From assembly GCA_021774735.1 (NCBI GenBank), contig JAJFIS010000051.1:1-36310 (forward strand): a stretch of DNA of 36,310 nucleotides. The letters are read 5' to 3'. The notes under the pieces are model-generated. The model worked only from the letters and a program-made list of their open reading frames with translations, was not told where the DNA came from and ran no database searches. The translations under genes and the position numbers were made by a program. Position 1 is the first letter of the stretch. Each line of letters opens with the position of its first letter. Below, piece by piece: positions 26,703 through 35,609 of the stretch. This DNA is from Alphaproteobacteria bacterium. GTDB taxonomy: Bacteria; Pseudomonadota; Alphaproteobacteria; Sphingomonadales; Kordiimonadaceae.

Positions 26703-27361
26703 TGCGTATCATTGATCTATCGCACACCATTAAAGATGGGCTGGTTACTTATGACGGCCTGCCACCGGTGCATGTGTGTGATTATTTAAGCCGCGCCGAC
26801 AGCAGAGGCCACTATGATACGGGCACTGAGTTTCAAATCGATCAAATCACTATGGTCGGCAATAGTGGTACTTATATTGATAGCCCCTTTCACCGTTACG
26901 CTGACGGTAAGGACCTGTCAGAGCTTGATTTGGCGCGCACCACCCATTTGCCGGTGGCTGTGGCCCGTGCACCCTTTGAGGGGGATTGGATGGCGGTCGA
27001 GGCTGCGGCTTTTGAAGGGCTTGATATTGCGGGCAAAGCGGTGCTTATCGACACAGGTTGGTCAAAATATTTCGGCACGGAGGCCTATTATAGTAACCAT
27101 CCATACCTTAGCGAAGAGGCGGCGGTGCTTCTGCGTGACAGCGGCGCAGTGCTGGTGGGCATCGATAGCCATAATATTGACGATACTCGCGGCGGTGCAA
27201 GGCCCGCGCATTCAACCCTATTGGGGTCTGAAATTGCAGTGGTTGAGCATTTGACCAATCTAACGCAGGTGCCCGACGCTGGAGCTAGCTTCCACGCAGC
27301 GCCGATAAAGATGAAGCAGGTCGGCACTTTCCCCGTGCGGGCTTTCGCGACGATTGGTTGA
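26702..27361 (+). CDS. cyclase/kynurenine-formamidase-like family protein
   Basis: A 219-residue soluble metal hydrolase of the cyclase family (which includes arylformamidases). The fold signature S-H-T-I at the start, the central G-N-S-G-T-Y-I-D-S-P-F-H-R-Y-A-D-G and the later G-I-D-S-H-N-I-D-D match a subfamily. The usual metal motif H-x-G-T-H-x-D-x-P-x-H has lost two histidines (to N and Y) but keeps D and the last H. The substrate is unknown, so no gene name is given. The ATG at 26702 overlaps the parC stop; a TTG one codon earlier is possible. Confidence 0.82.
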   Translation: MRIIDLSHTIKDGLVTYDGLPPVHVCDYLSRADSRGHYDTGTEFQIDQITMVGNSGTYIDSPFHRYADGKDLSELDLARTTHLPVAVARAPFEGDWMAVEAAAFEGLDIAGKAVLIDTGWSKYFGTEAYYSNHPYLSEEAAVLLRDSGAVLVGIDSHNIDDTRGGARPAHSTLLGSEIAVVEHLTNLTQVPDAGASFHAAPIKMKQVGTFPVRAFATIG

Positions 27362-27386
27362 TTAGGCTTAGCGGTTATTTCTCTGC

Positions 27387-27532
27387 CACCCTCTTTGAGC
27401 GCGAAGCCTCACTCTCATTGTCACCCTCTTTGAGCGCGAAGCCTGAGGGAAGAGGGTCCATCCCTCAGTTAGACTATGCATTTCAGAATGGATTTCCTTC
27501 CCTCAGCCACAAGTGGCCTCGCTGGGAATGAC
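27387..27532 (-). repeat. dispersed doublet repeat, reverse copy with duplicated tip
   Basis: Bases 27421-27532 are the reverse-oriented form of the element seen at 8561-8683. The segment starting CACCCTCTTTGAGCGCGAAG is present twice, at 27387-27409 and 27422-27444, an exact 23-base repeat with a 35-base period. It lies between the convergent cyclase and thioredoxin-like genes. Confidence 0.75.
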
Positions 27533-27550
27533 CAAAAACGCAAACCTAAA

Positions 27551-28006
27551 CTAAGGCATATAGCCGTAGCGGCCAAGGAAGTCAGCTAGCTGGTCAGCGG
27601 TAATAAGCCCCGCGACCTCGGTGACGCGCTTGCCATTATTGAACAGCAGAAGAGCACCTGTATAGTTTATGCCGAGGCTTTTTCTAAATTCTTCGTCGCG
27701 GTCAAAATCGACGCGGATGGCACGGATGGTCGGGGTGCGGCCTTCCTCGTTCAAGGTTTCGAAAGCGCGGTGTTGCAACAAGCAGGTGGGGCACCAACTG
27801 GCGTAAATTTCAATGAGAATAGGCTCACCGCGGGCCATGCGGGCTTCAAATTTCTCGGCGTCATATTCTTCCCAGCCCGGCAAAATAGGATCAGAGGAAC
27901 GCAAGTTCATATAAATCAGGTTACTAAGAAGGGCGATGACAATGAGGCCGGAAATCCCGACACTTGCCCAAATTTTTTTAAGCTTACTGGTATTTTCTTT
28001 GTTCAT
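27551..28006 (-). CDS. membrane-anchored thioredoxin-fold protein
   Basis: A 151-residue protein with one N-terminal membrane segment (about 13-33) and a periplasmic thioredoxin domain. The active site is W71-C-P-T-C75, with the partner cis-proline region lost or altered (G-I-N-Y-T-G-A-L-L-L-F follows, where thioredoxins have a P at the T-G step). It may serve cytochrome maturation or a specific periplasmic disulfide; no partner gene is adjacent. The ATG at 28006 is preferred; the frame continues to a TTG at 28042. Neither has a good ribosome site. Confidence 0.85.
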   Translation of the reverse strand: MNKENTSKLKKIWASVGISGLIVIALLSNLIYMNLRSSDPILPGWEEYDAEKFEARMARGEPILIEIYASWCPTCLLQHRAFETLNEEGRTPTIRAIRVDFDRDEEFRKSLGINYTGALLLFNNGKRVTEVAGLITADQLADFLGRYGYMP

Positions 28007-28132
28007 GGGCAGTTTGATAGCAAATCCAACCCCATAGTGCAAATAAGGAAATTACAATAATATGTTATCGTAGGAGTCTAGCAGTTTCATCCGTAATGGA
28101 GAGGCACTGAGTACATAACTAAGGTTAATACT

Positions 28133-29488
28133 ATGGATAGAGCTGCATATATTTTAAGTCGTTTTACCATGGGTGGTAAAGTCGGTCAGCGGCACGATAT
28201 TGCTGGCTCACCGCTTGATTGGGCTTTGGAGGAAGTAGATAAAACATTCGATTTAACAATAATACAAGACCTGCCTGACACGCGATCTATGGCAACCATT
28301 ATGCGGGAAATGCGCATTGCCCGTCAAAATGCAGCAAGGTCTGGCCGCAAGAGTGAGGTTTCCAAGAGCTTTCTGCAAAGACTGAGAAAAGCATTTGCCA
28401 AGCAAGCACAGGCACATTTTAGGCAAGCCGTAGAAAATAAAACATCCATTCATGATCGTTTGGCGTTGTTTTGGGCTAATCATTTTACGGTGTCCGGCAG
28501 CAATAATATCGTGCGGCCCTTTGTGCCAGCTTATCAGCGGGAAGCTATCTACCCGAATTTAAATGGCTATTTTGGCCAAATGCTGTGGGCCGCTGAAACA
28601 CATCCAGCAATGTTATTATATTTAGATAATCATATCTCGGTCGGCCCCAACAGCCGCGCGGGCAAGCGTAGGGGCAAAGATCTTAATGAAAACCTAGCCC
28701 GTGAAATATTGGAATTGCACACCCTTGGGGTTGATGCTGGCTATTCACAGGGTGATGTAACATCATTTGCCAAAATACTCACAGGATGGACCATTGGCGG
28801 GCGCCTGGACAAAAGCAAGGTTGGCCAATCTGTTTTTCACGGTGCCATGCACGAGCCGGGGAACCATCAATTATTGGGTAAGACCTACCGAGGTGCGGGA
28901 GAGGAGCAATTAAAAACTGCTTTGGGTGACCTTGTGTCGCACCCTTCCACAGCTGAATTCATCGCGCGGAAGCTTGCCATTCATTTCATTGCCGACAATC
29001 CACCTGAAAGCGCTGTGGAAGCACTGACAAAAACATTCCATGAGACGAATGGTCATTTACCTAGTCTGCACAAGGCGGTGCTCAAGCAGGCGATGGCCCA
29101 CGCGCAGCCCTTTGTAAAGGCAAGAACGCCCCATGAGTATTTAACTGCCTCATTAAGGGCGCTAAGCCCAAATAGCTTCGGTGAAAATGCTTATAAGATT
29201 ATGCCCAGAATATTAGTTGAGATGGGCCAGAGGCCTTTTTCTCCGCCCGGGCCAGATGGTTGGCCAGATGACGCTGCCAGTTGGATTAGTCCACAGGGCA
29301 TAATGCGGCGGGTGAATATTGCAAACGCCATAGCAACTAGGATGCGCGACCAAGATGCCAGATCCTTAATGCAGGATATATATGGCGATCTGCTTAGCGA
29401 TGACACAGCCCAGCATATTCGCCGAGCTGAAAGTGCTACTCAAGGATTAGCGATTGCGCTCGCCAGCCCCGAAATGTTGTTTAGGTAA
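28133..29488 (+). CDS. DUF1800 family protein
   Basis: A 451-residue member of DUF1800, function unknown. The family blocks are clear: D-R-L-A-L-F-W-A-N-H-F-T-V-S, L-L-Y-L-D-N-H, N-E-N-L-A-R-E-I-L-E-L-H-T-L-G-V and F-A-K-I-L-T-G-W. No signal peptide is visible at the chosen start, although the partner protein is exported. It is followed by the DUF1501 gene after 12 bases; this pairing recurs across proteobacteria and suggests a joint role, possibly in polysaccharide or envelope metabolism, which is inferred only. Confidence 0.93.
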   Translation: MDRAAYILSRFTMGGKVGQRHDIAGSPLDWALEEVDKTFDLTIIQDLPDTRSMATIMREMRIARQNAARSGRKSEVSKSFLQRLRKAFAKQAQAHFRQAVENKTSIHDRLALFWANHFTVSGSNNIVRPFVPAYQREAIYPNLNGYFGQMLWAAETHPAMLLYLDNHISVGPNSRAGKRRGKDLNENLAREILELHTLGVDAGYSQGDVTSFAKILTGWTIGGRLDKSKVGQSVFHGAMHEPGNHQLLGKTYRGAGEEQLKTALGDLVSHPSTAEFIARKLAIHFIADNPPESAVEALTKTFHETNGHLPSLHKAVLKQAMAHAQPFVKARTPHEYLTASLRALSPNSFGENAYKIMPRILVEMGQRPFSPPGPDGWPDDAASWISPQGIMRRVNIANAIATRMRDQDARSLMQDIYGDLLSDDTAQHIRRAESATQGLAIALASPEMLFR

Positions 29489-29500
29489 GGAGCAAGTAAG

Positions 29501-30697
29501 ATGATGAACCGTAGAGATTTTATCCGCACATTAACGCTTGCTGGCGCTGGGGCCATGGTCTTGTCTCCAGCCGCTTTTTCTGCCCTGAACTCAGATAATA
29601 AATTCATCTTTATATTGCTGCGCGGCGGCATGGATGGTTTAGGCGCACTGCCCCCCATTGGTGACCGTGATTTTGCTAAGCTGCGCGGGCGCGACATTGA
29701 CCATAGCGCCTACAAGCCTTTGGATGCAATATTTGCCCTCCATCCAAGTTTGCAGCATATCCACAGGCTATATCAGGCAGGGCAAGCTGCTATCATTCCG
29801 GCGCTGGCGGCACCCTATCGGGGCAGGTCCCATTTTGACGCCCAAGATATGCTGGAATATGGCGTGGCTCGTAAAAATGGTATGCGTAGCGGTTGGATGG
29901 CGCGTACGGCTGATATTATAGCTGAGCAACAGCATGGAAACAGTGAAACGGCTATCGCCTTGGCTGGGGCGTTGCCCATCAGTTTACAGGGTACAATAAA
30001 TGCTTTGGCTTGGGCACCAGATAGATTGCCTGACGCCAGTGGGGATCTAATAGCGCGGCTCGCTGATTTATACAGCGATACCCCCGTTCTTGCACAGGCA
30101 TTTGATAAGGCTAGGAAAAGCGACGATATCGCCGTAAACATGCCTAGGGCTATGATGGAGCGGTCGCAAATATCTGCACGAAATAATGCCAAAAAAGAAG
30201 CATTTATCCAGCTTGCCAGTGCCGCAGGTAATTTCTTGAAAGTGCCGGGCGGCCCAGCGTTAGCCTTTATGGAGCTAGGTGGCTGGGATACACATTCGGC
30301 GCAGCACCGTAGGCTGACCCAACAGTTGGATACGCTCGACGCTGGTATTAAGGCATTAAAGACATCGCTGGGAAGTGTTTGGCAGAACTCGACTGTATTG
30401 GTTATGAGCGAATTTGGCCGCACCGTTAACTTCAATGGCAGTAATGGTACTGACCACGGCACTGCTGGAGCAGGCTTTCTGCTTGGCGGCGCGGTGAAGG
30501 GTGGGCGCATGGTTGGCGACTGGCCGGGGCTGAAAGTACCGCAGCTCTATGAAGAGCGTGACCTTCGCTCAACAATTGATGCTTACAGTGTTATAGCCAA
30601 TGTGCTGCGGGACCATATGCATATTGACCCCGCTGCTATCAGCAAAAGCATTTTGCCAGATTATAAAGGTACCGCCGCGAAAGGACTGATTGTTTGA
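29501..30697 (+). CDS. DUF1501 family protein, Tat-exported
   Basis: A 398-residue member of DUF1501, a family related in fold to alkaline-phosphatase/sulfatase-like proteins. The N-terminus has a twin-arginine signal (N-R-R-D-F-I-R-T, then a hydrophobic stretch to about residue 28), so it should be exported folded, probably with a cofactor or metal. Conserved blocks include F-I-L-L-R-G-G-M-D-G-L, R-S-H-F-D-A-Q-D, L-G-G-W-D-T-H and N-G-T-D-H-G-T-A-G. The strong ribosome site AAGGAG lies before two adjacent ATG codons. It forms an operon with the DUF1800 gene. Confidence 0.93.
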   Translation: MMNRRDFIRTLTLAGAGAMVLSPAAFSALNSDNKFIFILLRGGMDGLGALPPIGDRDFAKLRGRDIDHSAYKPLDAIFALHPSLQHIHRLYQAGQAAIIPALAAPYRGRSHFDAQDMLEYGVARKNGMRSGWMARTADIIAEQQHGNSETAIALAGALPISLQGTINALAWAPDRLPDASGDLIARLADLYSDTPVLAQAFDKARKSDDIAVNMPRAMMERSQISARNNAKKEAFIQLASAAGNFLKVPGGPALAFMELGGWDTHSAQHRRLTQQLDTLDAGIKALKTSLGSVWQNSTVLVMSEFGRTVNFNGSNGTDHGTAGAGFLLGGAVKGGRMVGDWPGLKVPQLYEERDLRSTIDAYSVIANVLRDHMHIDPAAISKSILPDYKGTAAKGLIV

Positions 30698-30709
30698 ATT
30701 GCTTAGGCT

Positions 30710-31561
30710 TTAGTCCTCAACTTCTATTTCAACCTCATTTGGTTCAGTAATTGGGCTTTCATCGCTTAATGCTTTGATCATCTCAGTGGTGCGGAAGATG
30801 GGTATATTATTTTCGTCCTCAGCAACTTCCAGAACTCGAGCTTTAACCAATTTGGATAATTGCGGTAAAATAACTCTAGACTTGAGTTCTGTTGCCTTGT
30901 GAATCTCAACGAGACTGGCACCTTCCTTACCTTCACCCATGGCGTGGCCAACGGCTTTCATGATCGGTGCAGCATCGTGCATGCTGATCTTGCTTTTCTT
31001 GTCTTTACAGTTACAGGGCTTCTTGGGGAGCTTAGAGACGAAATGCGCCACCACTTCCCACGTGGACATATTATCCCATGGCTGGCCAGAGGGCGTTGCT
31101 TTGCCGGGGTCATCTTCATCGTCGATGCTGGAATGGGCAGGGAAGGGCGACCCAGATATGCCAATATTGATCGACCCATCAACCCATTCTTCACCTGCGG
31201 GGATATCTGCTCCGACTGAGAATATATTAACGCCTTGTTCGACATTATCGGGCTTGGTGTCGTCCTCGTTACCGACGGATTCGATTTGGATCAATAGGTC
31301 AACACATATGTCTTTCTTGTCGAGTGCCTCGCTTACTTCATCGGCCGTGTCGCCGCCAAGGCTGTGGCCAATAATAACAACAGGTTGGCAGGGGTCATCT
31401 TCAAGGTTGGCACATATGGTTTGGACAATGGCATTGGCATCCCAATCGAAATGATGCTTTGATCCATCGATCTTCTTGCCAATTTCCTTGCCCGTGCCCA
31501 TGTTATGAACCCCGACATCCGCATCCGATGTGGTGCCTAGTCCTGATATTGTTACAAGCAT
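30710..31561 (-). CDS. serine-hydrolase-like domain fused to a winged-helix domain
   Basis: A 283-residue protein from the ATG at 31561, which has GGAAGGAA before it. Residues about 1-175 look like an alpha/beta hydrolase: V-V-I-I-G-H-S67-L-G-G is a nucleophile elbow, and H143 in F-P-A-H-S-S-I-D-D-E-D may be the catalytic histidine. A Cys-Asn-Cys linker (183-185) and Lys-rich segment follow. Residues about 198-265 (S-L-V-E-I-H-K-A-T-E-L-K-S-R-V-I-L-P-Q-L-S-K-L, then F-R-T-T-E) resemble a winged helix that could bind DNA or a partner. No signal peptide. The pairing is unusual; both domain calls rest on motif reading. It converges on the DUF1501 gene. Confidence 0.65.
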   Translation of the reverse strand: MLVTISGLGTTSDADVGVHNMGTGKEIGKKIDGSKHHFDWDANAIVQTICANLEDDPCQPVVIIGHSLGGDTADEVSEALDKKDICVDLLIQIESVGNEDDTKPDNVEQGVNIFSVGADIPAGEEWVDGSINIGISGSPFPAHSSIDDEDDPGKATPSGQPWDNMSTWEVVAHFVSKLPKKPCNCKDKKSKISMHDAAPIMKAVGHAMGEGKEGASLVEIHKATELKSRVILPQLSKLVKARVLEVAEDENNIPIFRTTEMIKALSDESPITEPNEVEIEVED

Positions 31562-31687
31562 GGTCAGTTCCTTCCCGTCAATTTTGTTGGATTGGTGCCT
31601 AAATGACTCGGAACAGGGCATGAATATAGACTATAGCAAGCATTCGAGCAACTAAGCAGAGACTGTGCCTAACATTCATCTGATCGA

Positions 31688-32101
31688 TTATTCACCTGAT
31701 GTGGCGACATTAAAGCCGTGCAGGACTATATAAAAGCCCCAGCCAAAGCCGATCCAAGTGGCGATGCCATAGTCGAGTTCAAAAAAGCGTGACATGCCAA
31801 ATAGCCAGGTGATGACGACTATGTATGTCGCGAGGTGGATGAAGAAGGCCTTCCAAGAATAGAAGGGGGTTTTTGTAGTGCTAATGTCAGCGTTCATGGA
31901 ATTTTGCTCCTGATTTGGGTTCATATATTGTTGCAAATCAGTAAGAGGCATATCAAAAGCGGCTGCTAAGGCCTTTGACGTATCCATGCCAGTTGTTTCA
32001 CCCTTTTCAAGGCGCTGGATGGTGCGGGCGCTAACGCCGCTAATGTCAGCGAGCTGCTCTTGCGACCAACCTTTTTCGCGGCGTAAATCACGTAATGTCA
32101 T
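31688..32101 (-). CDS. XRE helix-turn-helix regulator with 2TM domain
   Basis: A 137-residue protein. Residues 1-60 are an XRE DNA-binding domain (W-S-Q-E-Q-L-A-D-I-S-G-V-S-A-R-T-I-Q-R-L-E-K-G). After a polar linker, residues about 83-130 form two membrane segments of the 2TM type (F-F-I-H-L-A-T-Y-I-V-V-I-T-W-L-F, then W-I-G-F-G-W-G-F-Y-I-V-L-H-G). It would be a membrane-tethered regulator. The gene is divergent from the lipoprotein gene at 32361. The 259-base gap holds an A-C-G-T-A-T/A-T-A-C-G-T inverted repeat at 32278-32303 that could be its operator. Confidence 0.88.
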   Translation of the reverse strand: MTLRDLRREKGWSQEQLADISGVSARTIQRLEKGETTGMDTSKALAAAFDMPLTDLQQYMNPNQEQNSMNADISTTKTPFYSWKAFFIHLATYIVVITWLFGMSRFFELDYGIATWIGFGWGFYIVLHGFNVATSGE

Positions 32102-32360
32102 ATCTGATCAGTCCTCATCTGTTTGCGGACCACTGATTGCCACAGTGAACCAGCCTTGAACACGCCGTACGCCCGACATATCTATGACATATATCCGCCA
32201 CTTACGACAGGGGATACGACGGAGGGAGCTTGCAGGGCAGCGATTGAAATTTCAGTAATTTTAGCTAAAGATATAAAACGTATTACTAATATCTCTTATA
32301 CGTGTAATTAGAGGAATTTTGTGTTAGGTTTGATCTCCAAAAAAAATAGGGAGATTGAAG

Positions 32361-32774
32361 ATGTTTAGATTTTTTAATGTTCCGAGTATCAGCAAGTCAG
32401 CAACGTTAGCGCTATTCTTGGCTTTTGGATTGGTAGCATGCCAGCAAGCACCACCCCCCGCACATCCATCAGGTGACTATACCGTTGTTGATGGCTCTGG
32501 CGCGACGACCGATAAATTTGTCACGATCGATGGCGCAGGATATATTCTCTATGAGATATGTGTTCAGGCAAATGGCACGGTTAATCAGTCAATAATTGAT
32601 CGAGGTATTATCATCCGCAAAGGCCAAGGCTTTACATATACAAGCAGCTCAGGCGGCAATAATGGTGTATTGACCCCGGTTCAAAATGGCAATTTCGGCT
32701 GGCAAGACGATAATGCTGGTCCCGGTGGCACCATGAACCCCAAATGGAAAAGGCCATTTCCGCCCTGTCCATAA
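32361..32774 (+). CDS. small putative lipoprotein
   Basis: A 137-residue protein, not recognised beyond its signal. A long signal peptide ends in the lipobox L-V-A-C (Cys about residue 27), followed by a proline-rich linker (Q-Q-A-P-P-P-A-H-P) and a small globular part rich in Gly/Asn/Ser with two cysteines (E-I-C-V and the C-terminal P-P-C-P) that may pair. The ribosome site AGGGAG at about 32348 fits the ATG at 32361 rather than the TTG two codons earlier. It is divergent from the XRE-2TM gene. A GAGGCC/GGCCTC hairpin at 32784-32807 lies just after the stop. Confidence 0.7.
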   Translation: MFRFFNVPSISKSATLALFLAFGLVACQQAPPPAHPSGDYTVVDGSGATTDKFVTIDGAGYILYEICVQANGTVNQSIIDRGIIIRKGQGFTYTSSSGGNNGVLTPVQNGNFGWQDDNAGPGGTMNPKWKRPFPPCP

Positions 32775-32783
32775 AACCAATCT

Positions 32784-32807
32784 TGAGGCCTGCTACTGCG
32801 GGCCTCA
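32784..32807. terminator. hairpin after lipoprotein gene
   Basis: Seven bases (TGAGGCC, 32784-32790) pair with 32801-32807 around a ten-base loop. There is no T-run after it, so termination is uncertain. Confidence 0.35.
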
Positions 32808-32888
32808 TTGCTAAAGAGGTTATGTTGATGACATTTCGCACCTGTTGTTTCCATAGACAAAACCAGCAGGTTTCATTACCCTTGGGCC

Positions 32889-34232
32889 ATGCAAGAAATA
32901 ACCGAAGCGCTATATTTAAGCTCTGATTTCAATGTTTCAGGCGAAGGTGATTTGCCTTCCTGTTTTAAAGTGACGGAACTCGCCGCCGCGTCCTTTGGTG
33001 CTGTGGGCATGGCTGTTGCAGCGCTCACCCAAGCGACTTCGGGCCGGGCAACAGCCGCTGATGTGACGGTCGATCGCCGGTTGGCATCCCTGTGGTTTGC
33101 ACGGTCGATCTTCCCTATTGGTTGGGAAATGTCCCCGGCGTGGGATGCTATTGCCGGAGACTATAAAGCCAAAGACGGCTGGATAAAGCTGCACACGAAT
33201 TTACCTCACCATAAGAAGGCGGCGCTTAAAGCCCTCGGCTGCGCGGAAGATAGAGCCTCGGTCATGGCTGCTATTAAAAGCTGGGACAAGGACACGCTTG
33301 AAGCGGCTATAGTGACATGTGGCGGCGTTGCGGCGGCTATGCGACCACACGCTGACTGGGCCGAGCATCCGGGCGGCAAAGCCGTGGCCGCTGAGCCATT
33401 AGTTGCTTGGGCAAAGATCAGTGCTGCTAAATTCAGGGATTGGCAAGCACCAGCGGAGCGCCCCCTTGCAGGTTTAAAGGTGTTAGACCTGACCAGAGTT
33501 CTCGCAGGCCCCGTCACGACCAGAACGCTGGCAGGCTTCGGTGCCGATGTGCTGCGCGTTGATCCGATAGGTTGGGATGAAGCCTTTGTAGTGCCCGATA
33601 TTACCTTGGGCAAAAGATGCTGCCGCCTTAACCTGCGGGATGGTAACGACCGCGCTAAATTTGAGGCGCTTCTTCAAGGCGCTGATATTTTGGTGCATGG
33701 TTACCGACCTGATGCGCTTAAGCGTTTGGGCTACGGTGAAGCTTACCGCCGGGAGCTTGCGCCCAACCTAATTGACATCTCGCTGGATGCTTATGGCTGG
33801 ACCGGGCCTTGGGCAGGGCGCCGGGGCTTTGATAGCCTGGTTCAAATGAGCTGCGGTATCGCGCACACAGGCATGCAGAGGGCGGGCAACGATAGGCCCA
33901 CGCCATTACCCGTGCAAGCGCTCGACCATGCAACGGGCTATATTATGGCCGCAGCAGCGATAGTTGCGCTCACCCGCGCAGTAGGGGGCGAGGGGATACA
34001 CTCCGCGAAGCTGTCACTGGCCCGCACAGCTGCGCTTCTACTAAAGCACCGCCAAGACACCCCCGGCACGATGGATATACGCACAGATGCTACTGACTTT
34101 AACGATACCATAGAAGCAACCCCGTGGGGGCCTGCCCACCGATTGAAGCCAGCTGTTCATATTGAAGGCACCCCCATGGCATGGTCACGGGCGGCCTGTG
34201 AGCTTGGCTCTGCTGAGCCTAATTGGTTATAA
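32889..34232 (+). CDS. family III (CaiB/BaiF) CoA-transferase, halves rearranged
   Basis: A 447-residue CaiB/BaiF family protein, expected to move CoA between acids. From residue about 190 it has the classical N-terminal family block [16 protein letters not shown] and F-G-A-D-V-L-R-V-D, then N-L-R-D-G, and [18 protein letters not shown]. Residues about 25-180 (D-G-W-I-K-L-H-T-N, then a helical region) resemble the second half of the fold, so the order looks permuted or like a fused pair of half-domains. The substrate is unknown. The ribosome site is weak. The gene lies between a lipoprotein gene and trhO without clear operon links. Confidence 0.8.
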   Translation: MQEITEALYLSSDFNVSGEGDLPSCFKVTELAAASFGAVGMAVAALTQATSGRATAADVTVDRRLASLWFARSIFPIGWEMSPAWDAIAGDYKAKDGWIKLHTNLPHHKKAALKALGCAEDRASVMAAIKSWDKDTLEAAIVTCGGVAAAMRPHADWAEHPGGKAVAAEPLVAWAKISAAKFRDWQAPAERPLAGLKVLDLTRVLAGPVTTRTLAGFGADVLRVDPIGWDEAFVVPDITLGKRCCRLNLRDGNDRAKFEALLQGADILVHGYRPDALKRLGYGEAYRRELAPNLIDISLDAYGWTGPWAGRRGFDSLVQMSCGIAHTGMQRAGNDRPTPLPVQALDHATGYIMAAAAIVALTRAVGGEGIHSAKLSLARTAALLLKHRQDTPGTMDIRTDATDFNDTIEATPWGPAHRLKPAVHIEGTPMAWSRAACELGSAEPNWL

Positions 34233-34321
34233 ATTTGCGTGTTCGAACCATCTTGATCTCCTTAATCAAAAGGCGTAGAAGCTGGGGCATTATTAATGAT
34301 GACCTTAAGAGATGCACCCCC

Positions 34322-35296
34322 ATGTCAAATTTTCTTGTTGCCGCCCTGTATAAATTTGTGACCCTAGATGACCATCAAGCCCTGCAGGAGCCGATCCTGA
34401 AGACATGTGAGGGTCACGGTATTAAGGGAACTTTGTTGCTGGCGAGCGAGGGGATTAATGGCACGGTGGCTGGGACGGAGGAGGGCATTCGTGCCTTGCT
34501 GGCACATTTGCATGCGATGCCGGAATTCAGCGATTTAAACCATAAGGAAAGCTGGGCCGAGGAAATGCCCTTTCTGCGGATGAAGGTGCGCCTGAAGAAA
34601 GAGATTGTCACCATGGGGGTGCCGGGCACAGACCCGCAGAAGATCGTTGGTAGTTACGTTAAGCCAGAAGACTGGAATGAGCTCATACTCGACCCTGATG
34701 TTGTGCTGGTGGATACGCGCAATGACTATGAGGTGGAAATTGGGACCTTTAAAGGCGCGATTGACCCCAAAACCACGAACTTTCGCGACTTCCCAGATTG
34801 GGTGCAGCGCAATCATAATGTGCTCAATAAGCCAAAAGTTGCCATGTTCTGCACCGGCGGCATTCGCTGCGAAAAATCGACCGCTTATATGAAAGAGCAA
34901 GGGTACGACGATGTTTATCACCTCGAAGGTGGGATACTGAAATATCTGGAAGAGGTGCCGCCCGCGGAAAGCATGTGGGAAGGGGAGTGCTTCGTTTTTG
35001 ATAGCCGGGTCTCGATCAAACATGGTCTTGAGGAAGGCTCATACGACCAATGTTATGGCTGCCGTTGGCCGATAACGGAGGAAGACAAAGCCTCTGAGCA
35101 TTATATCAAGGGCGTATGTTGCCCGCGTTGCTATTGCGACATTCCAGCGGAAAAGAAAGTCCGTGCCGCAGAGCGCCAAAAGCAGATTGACTTAGCCAAG
35201 AAGCGCGGTGAAAAACATATCGCCGTCAATATGGTTGAGACCCGCGCCGCCGCCCTAGACAAAAAAGCACAAGCCAAGAGCGAGCAAAAGGTTTGA
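34322..35296 (+). CDS. trhO: tRNA uridine(34) hydroxylase TrhO (rhodanese family)
   Basis: Oxygen-dependent hydroxylation of tRNA wobble uridine, a step toward 5-carboxymethoxy- or methoxyuridine, is the known role of this family (formerly UPF0176/YceA). It has 324 residues from the ATG at 34322. An N-terminal domain (L-Y-K-F-V-T-L, then [16 protein letters not shown]) is followed by a rhodanese domain with catalytic C177 in M-F-C-T-G-G-I-R-C183-E-K-S. A Cys-rich C-terminal part (C-Y-G-C-R, then C-C-P-R-C-Y-C) and a Lys-rich tail complete it. The open frame extends 33 codons upstream, but family members begin near [10 protein letters not shown]. Confidence 0.93.
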   Translation: MSNFLVAALYKFVTLDDHQALQEPILKTCEGHGIKGTLLLASEGINGTVAGTEEGIRALLAHLHAMPEFSDLNHKESWAEEMPFLRMKVRLKKEIVTMGVPGTDPQKIVGSYVKPEDWNELILDPDVVLVDTRNDYEVEIGTFKGAIDPKTTNFRDFPDWVQRNHNVLNKPKVAMFCTGGIRCEKSTAYMKEQGYDDVYHLEGGILKYLEEVPPAESMWEGECFVFDSRVSIKHGLEEGSYDQCYGCRWPITEEDKASEHYIKGVCCPRCYCDIPAEKKVRAAERQKQIDLAKKRGEKHIAVNMVETRAAALDKKAQAKSEQKV

Positions 35297-35307
35297 GGGG
35301 TTAGCCT

Positions 35308-35595
35308 TCAGGCACATTTCAGTTCAGTGATTTTAGCGTAATCCTCAGCGTTTTCGGCTTGGGCCTTTGACATGTCATGGGCAGTTTGCAGGTTTAGCCA
35401 GAACTCAGGCGTGGTGCCAAACACAACAGCAAGACGGTTTGCAATATCAGCGGAAACTCCGCCTGTTTGACGGAGGATCTTGTTAATGGCCGTATGTGAC
35501 ACATTGATTATACCTGCCAGTTTGCGGGCGGATAGGCCGTGGGGCTCCATAAACTCATGCTTAAGGACCTCGCCGGGGTGTGTTCTAATGCGCAT
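35308..35595 (-). CDS. HigA-type antitoxin (second TA module)
   Basis: A 95-residue XRE protein of the HigA/VapI antidote family: H-P-G-E-V-L-K-H-E-F-M-E-P-H-G-L-S at the N-terminus, helix-turn-helix about 22-65 (A-R-K-L-A-G-I-I-N-V-S-H-T-A-I-N-K-I-L), and F-G-T-T-P-E-F-W-L-N-L-Q. It lies 14 bases after the toxin gene, the usual order for this type. It is a different subfamily from the antitoxin at 8701-9081. Confidence 0.92.
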   Translation of the reverse strand: MRIRTHPGEVLKHEFMEPHGLSARKLAGIINVSHTAINKILRQTGGVSADIANRLAVVFGTTPEFWLNLQTAHDMSKAQAENAEDYAKITELKCA

Positions 35596-35609
35596 AACGG
35601 TCTCCCTTT

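Noticed and set aside
32123-32311. 62-codon open frame on the plus strand between the XRE-2TM and lipoprotein genes
   Set aside because: No ribosome site, odd composition and overlap with the likely control region; probably chance.
34241-34252. GTTCGAACC resembling a tRNA T-loop
   Set aside because: No acceptor or anticodon stems can be built around it.
34223-34321. N-terminal extension of TrhO by 33 codons
   Set aside because: The extension is basic and unlike the family, overlaps the CoA-transferase end, and relatives begin at the later ATG.
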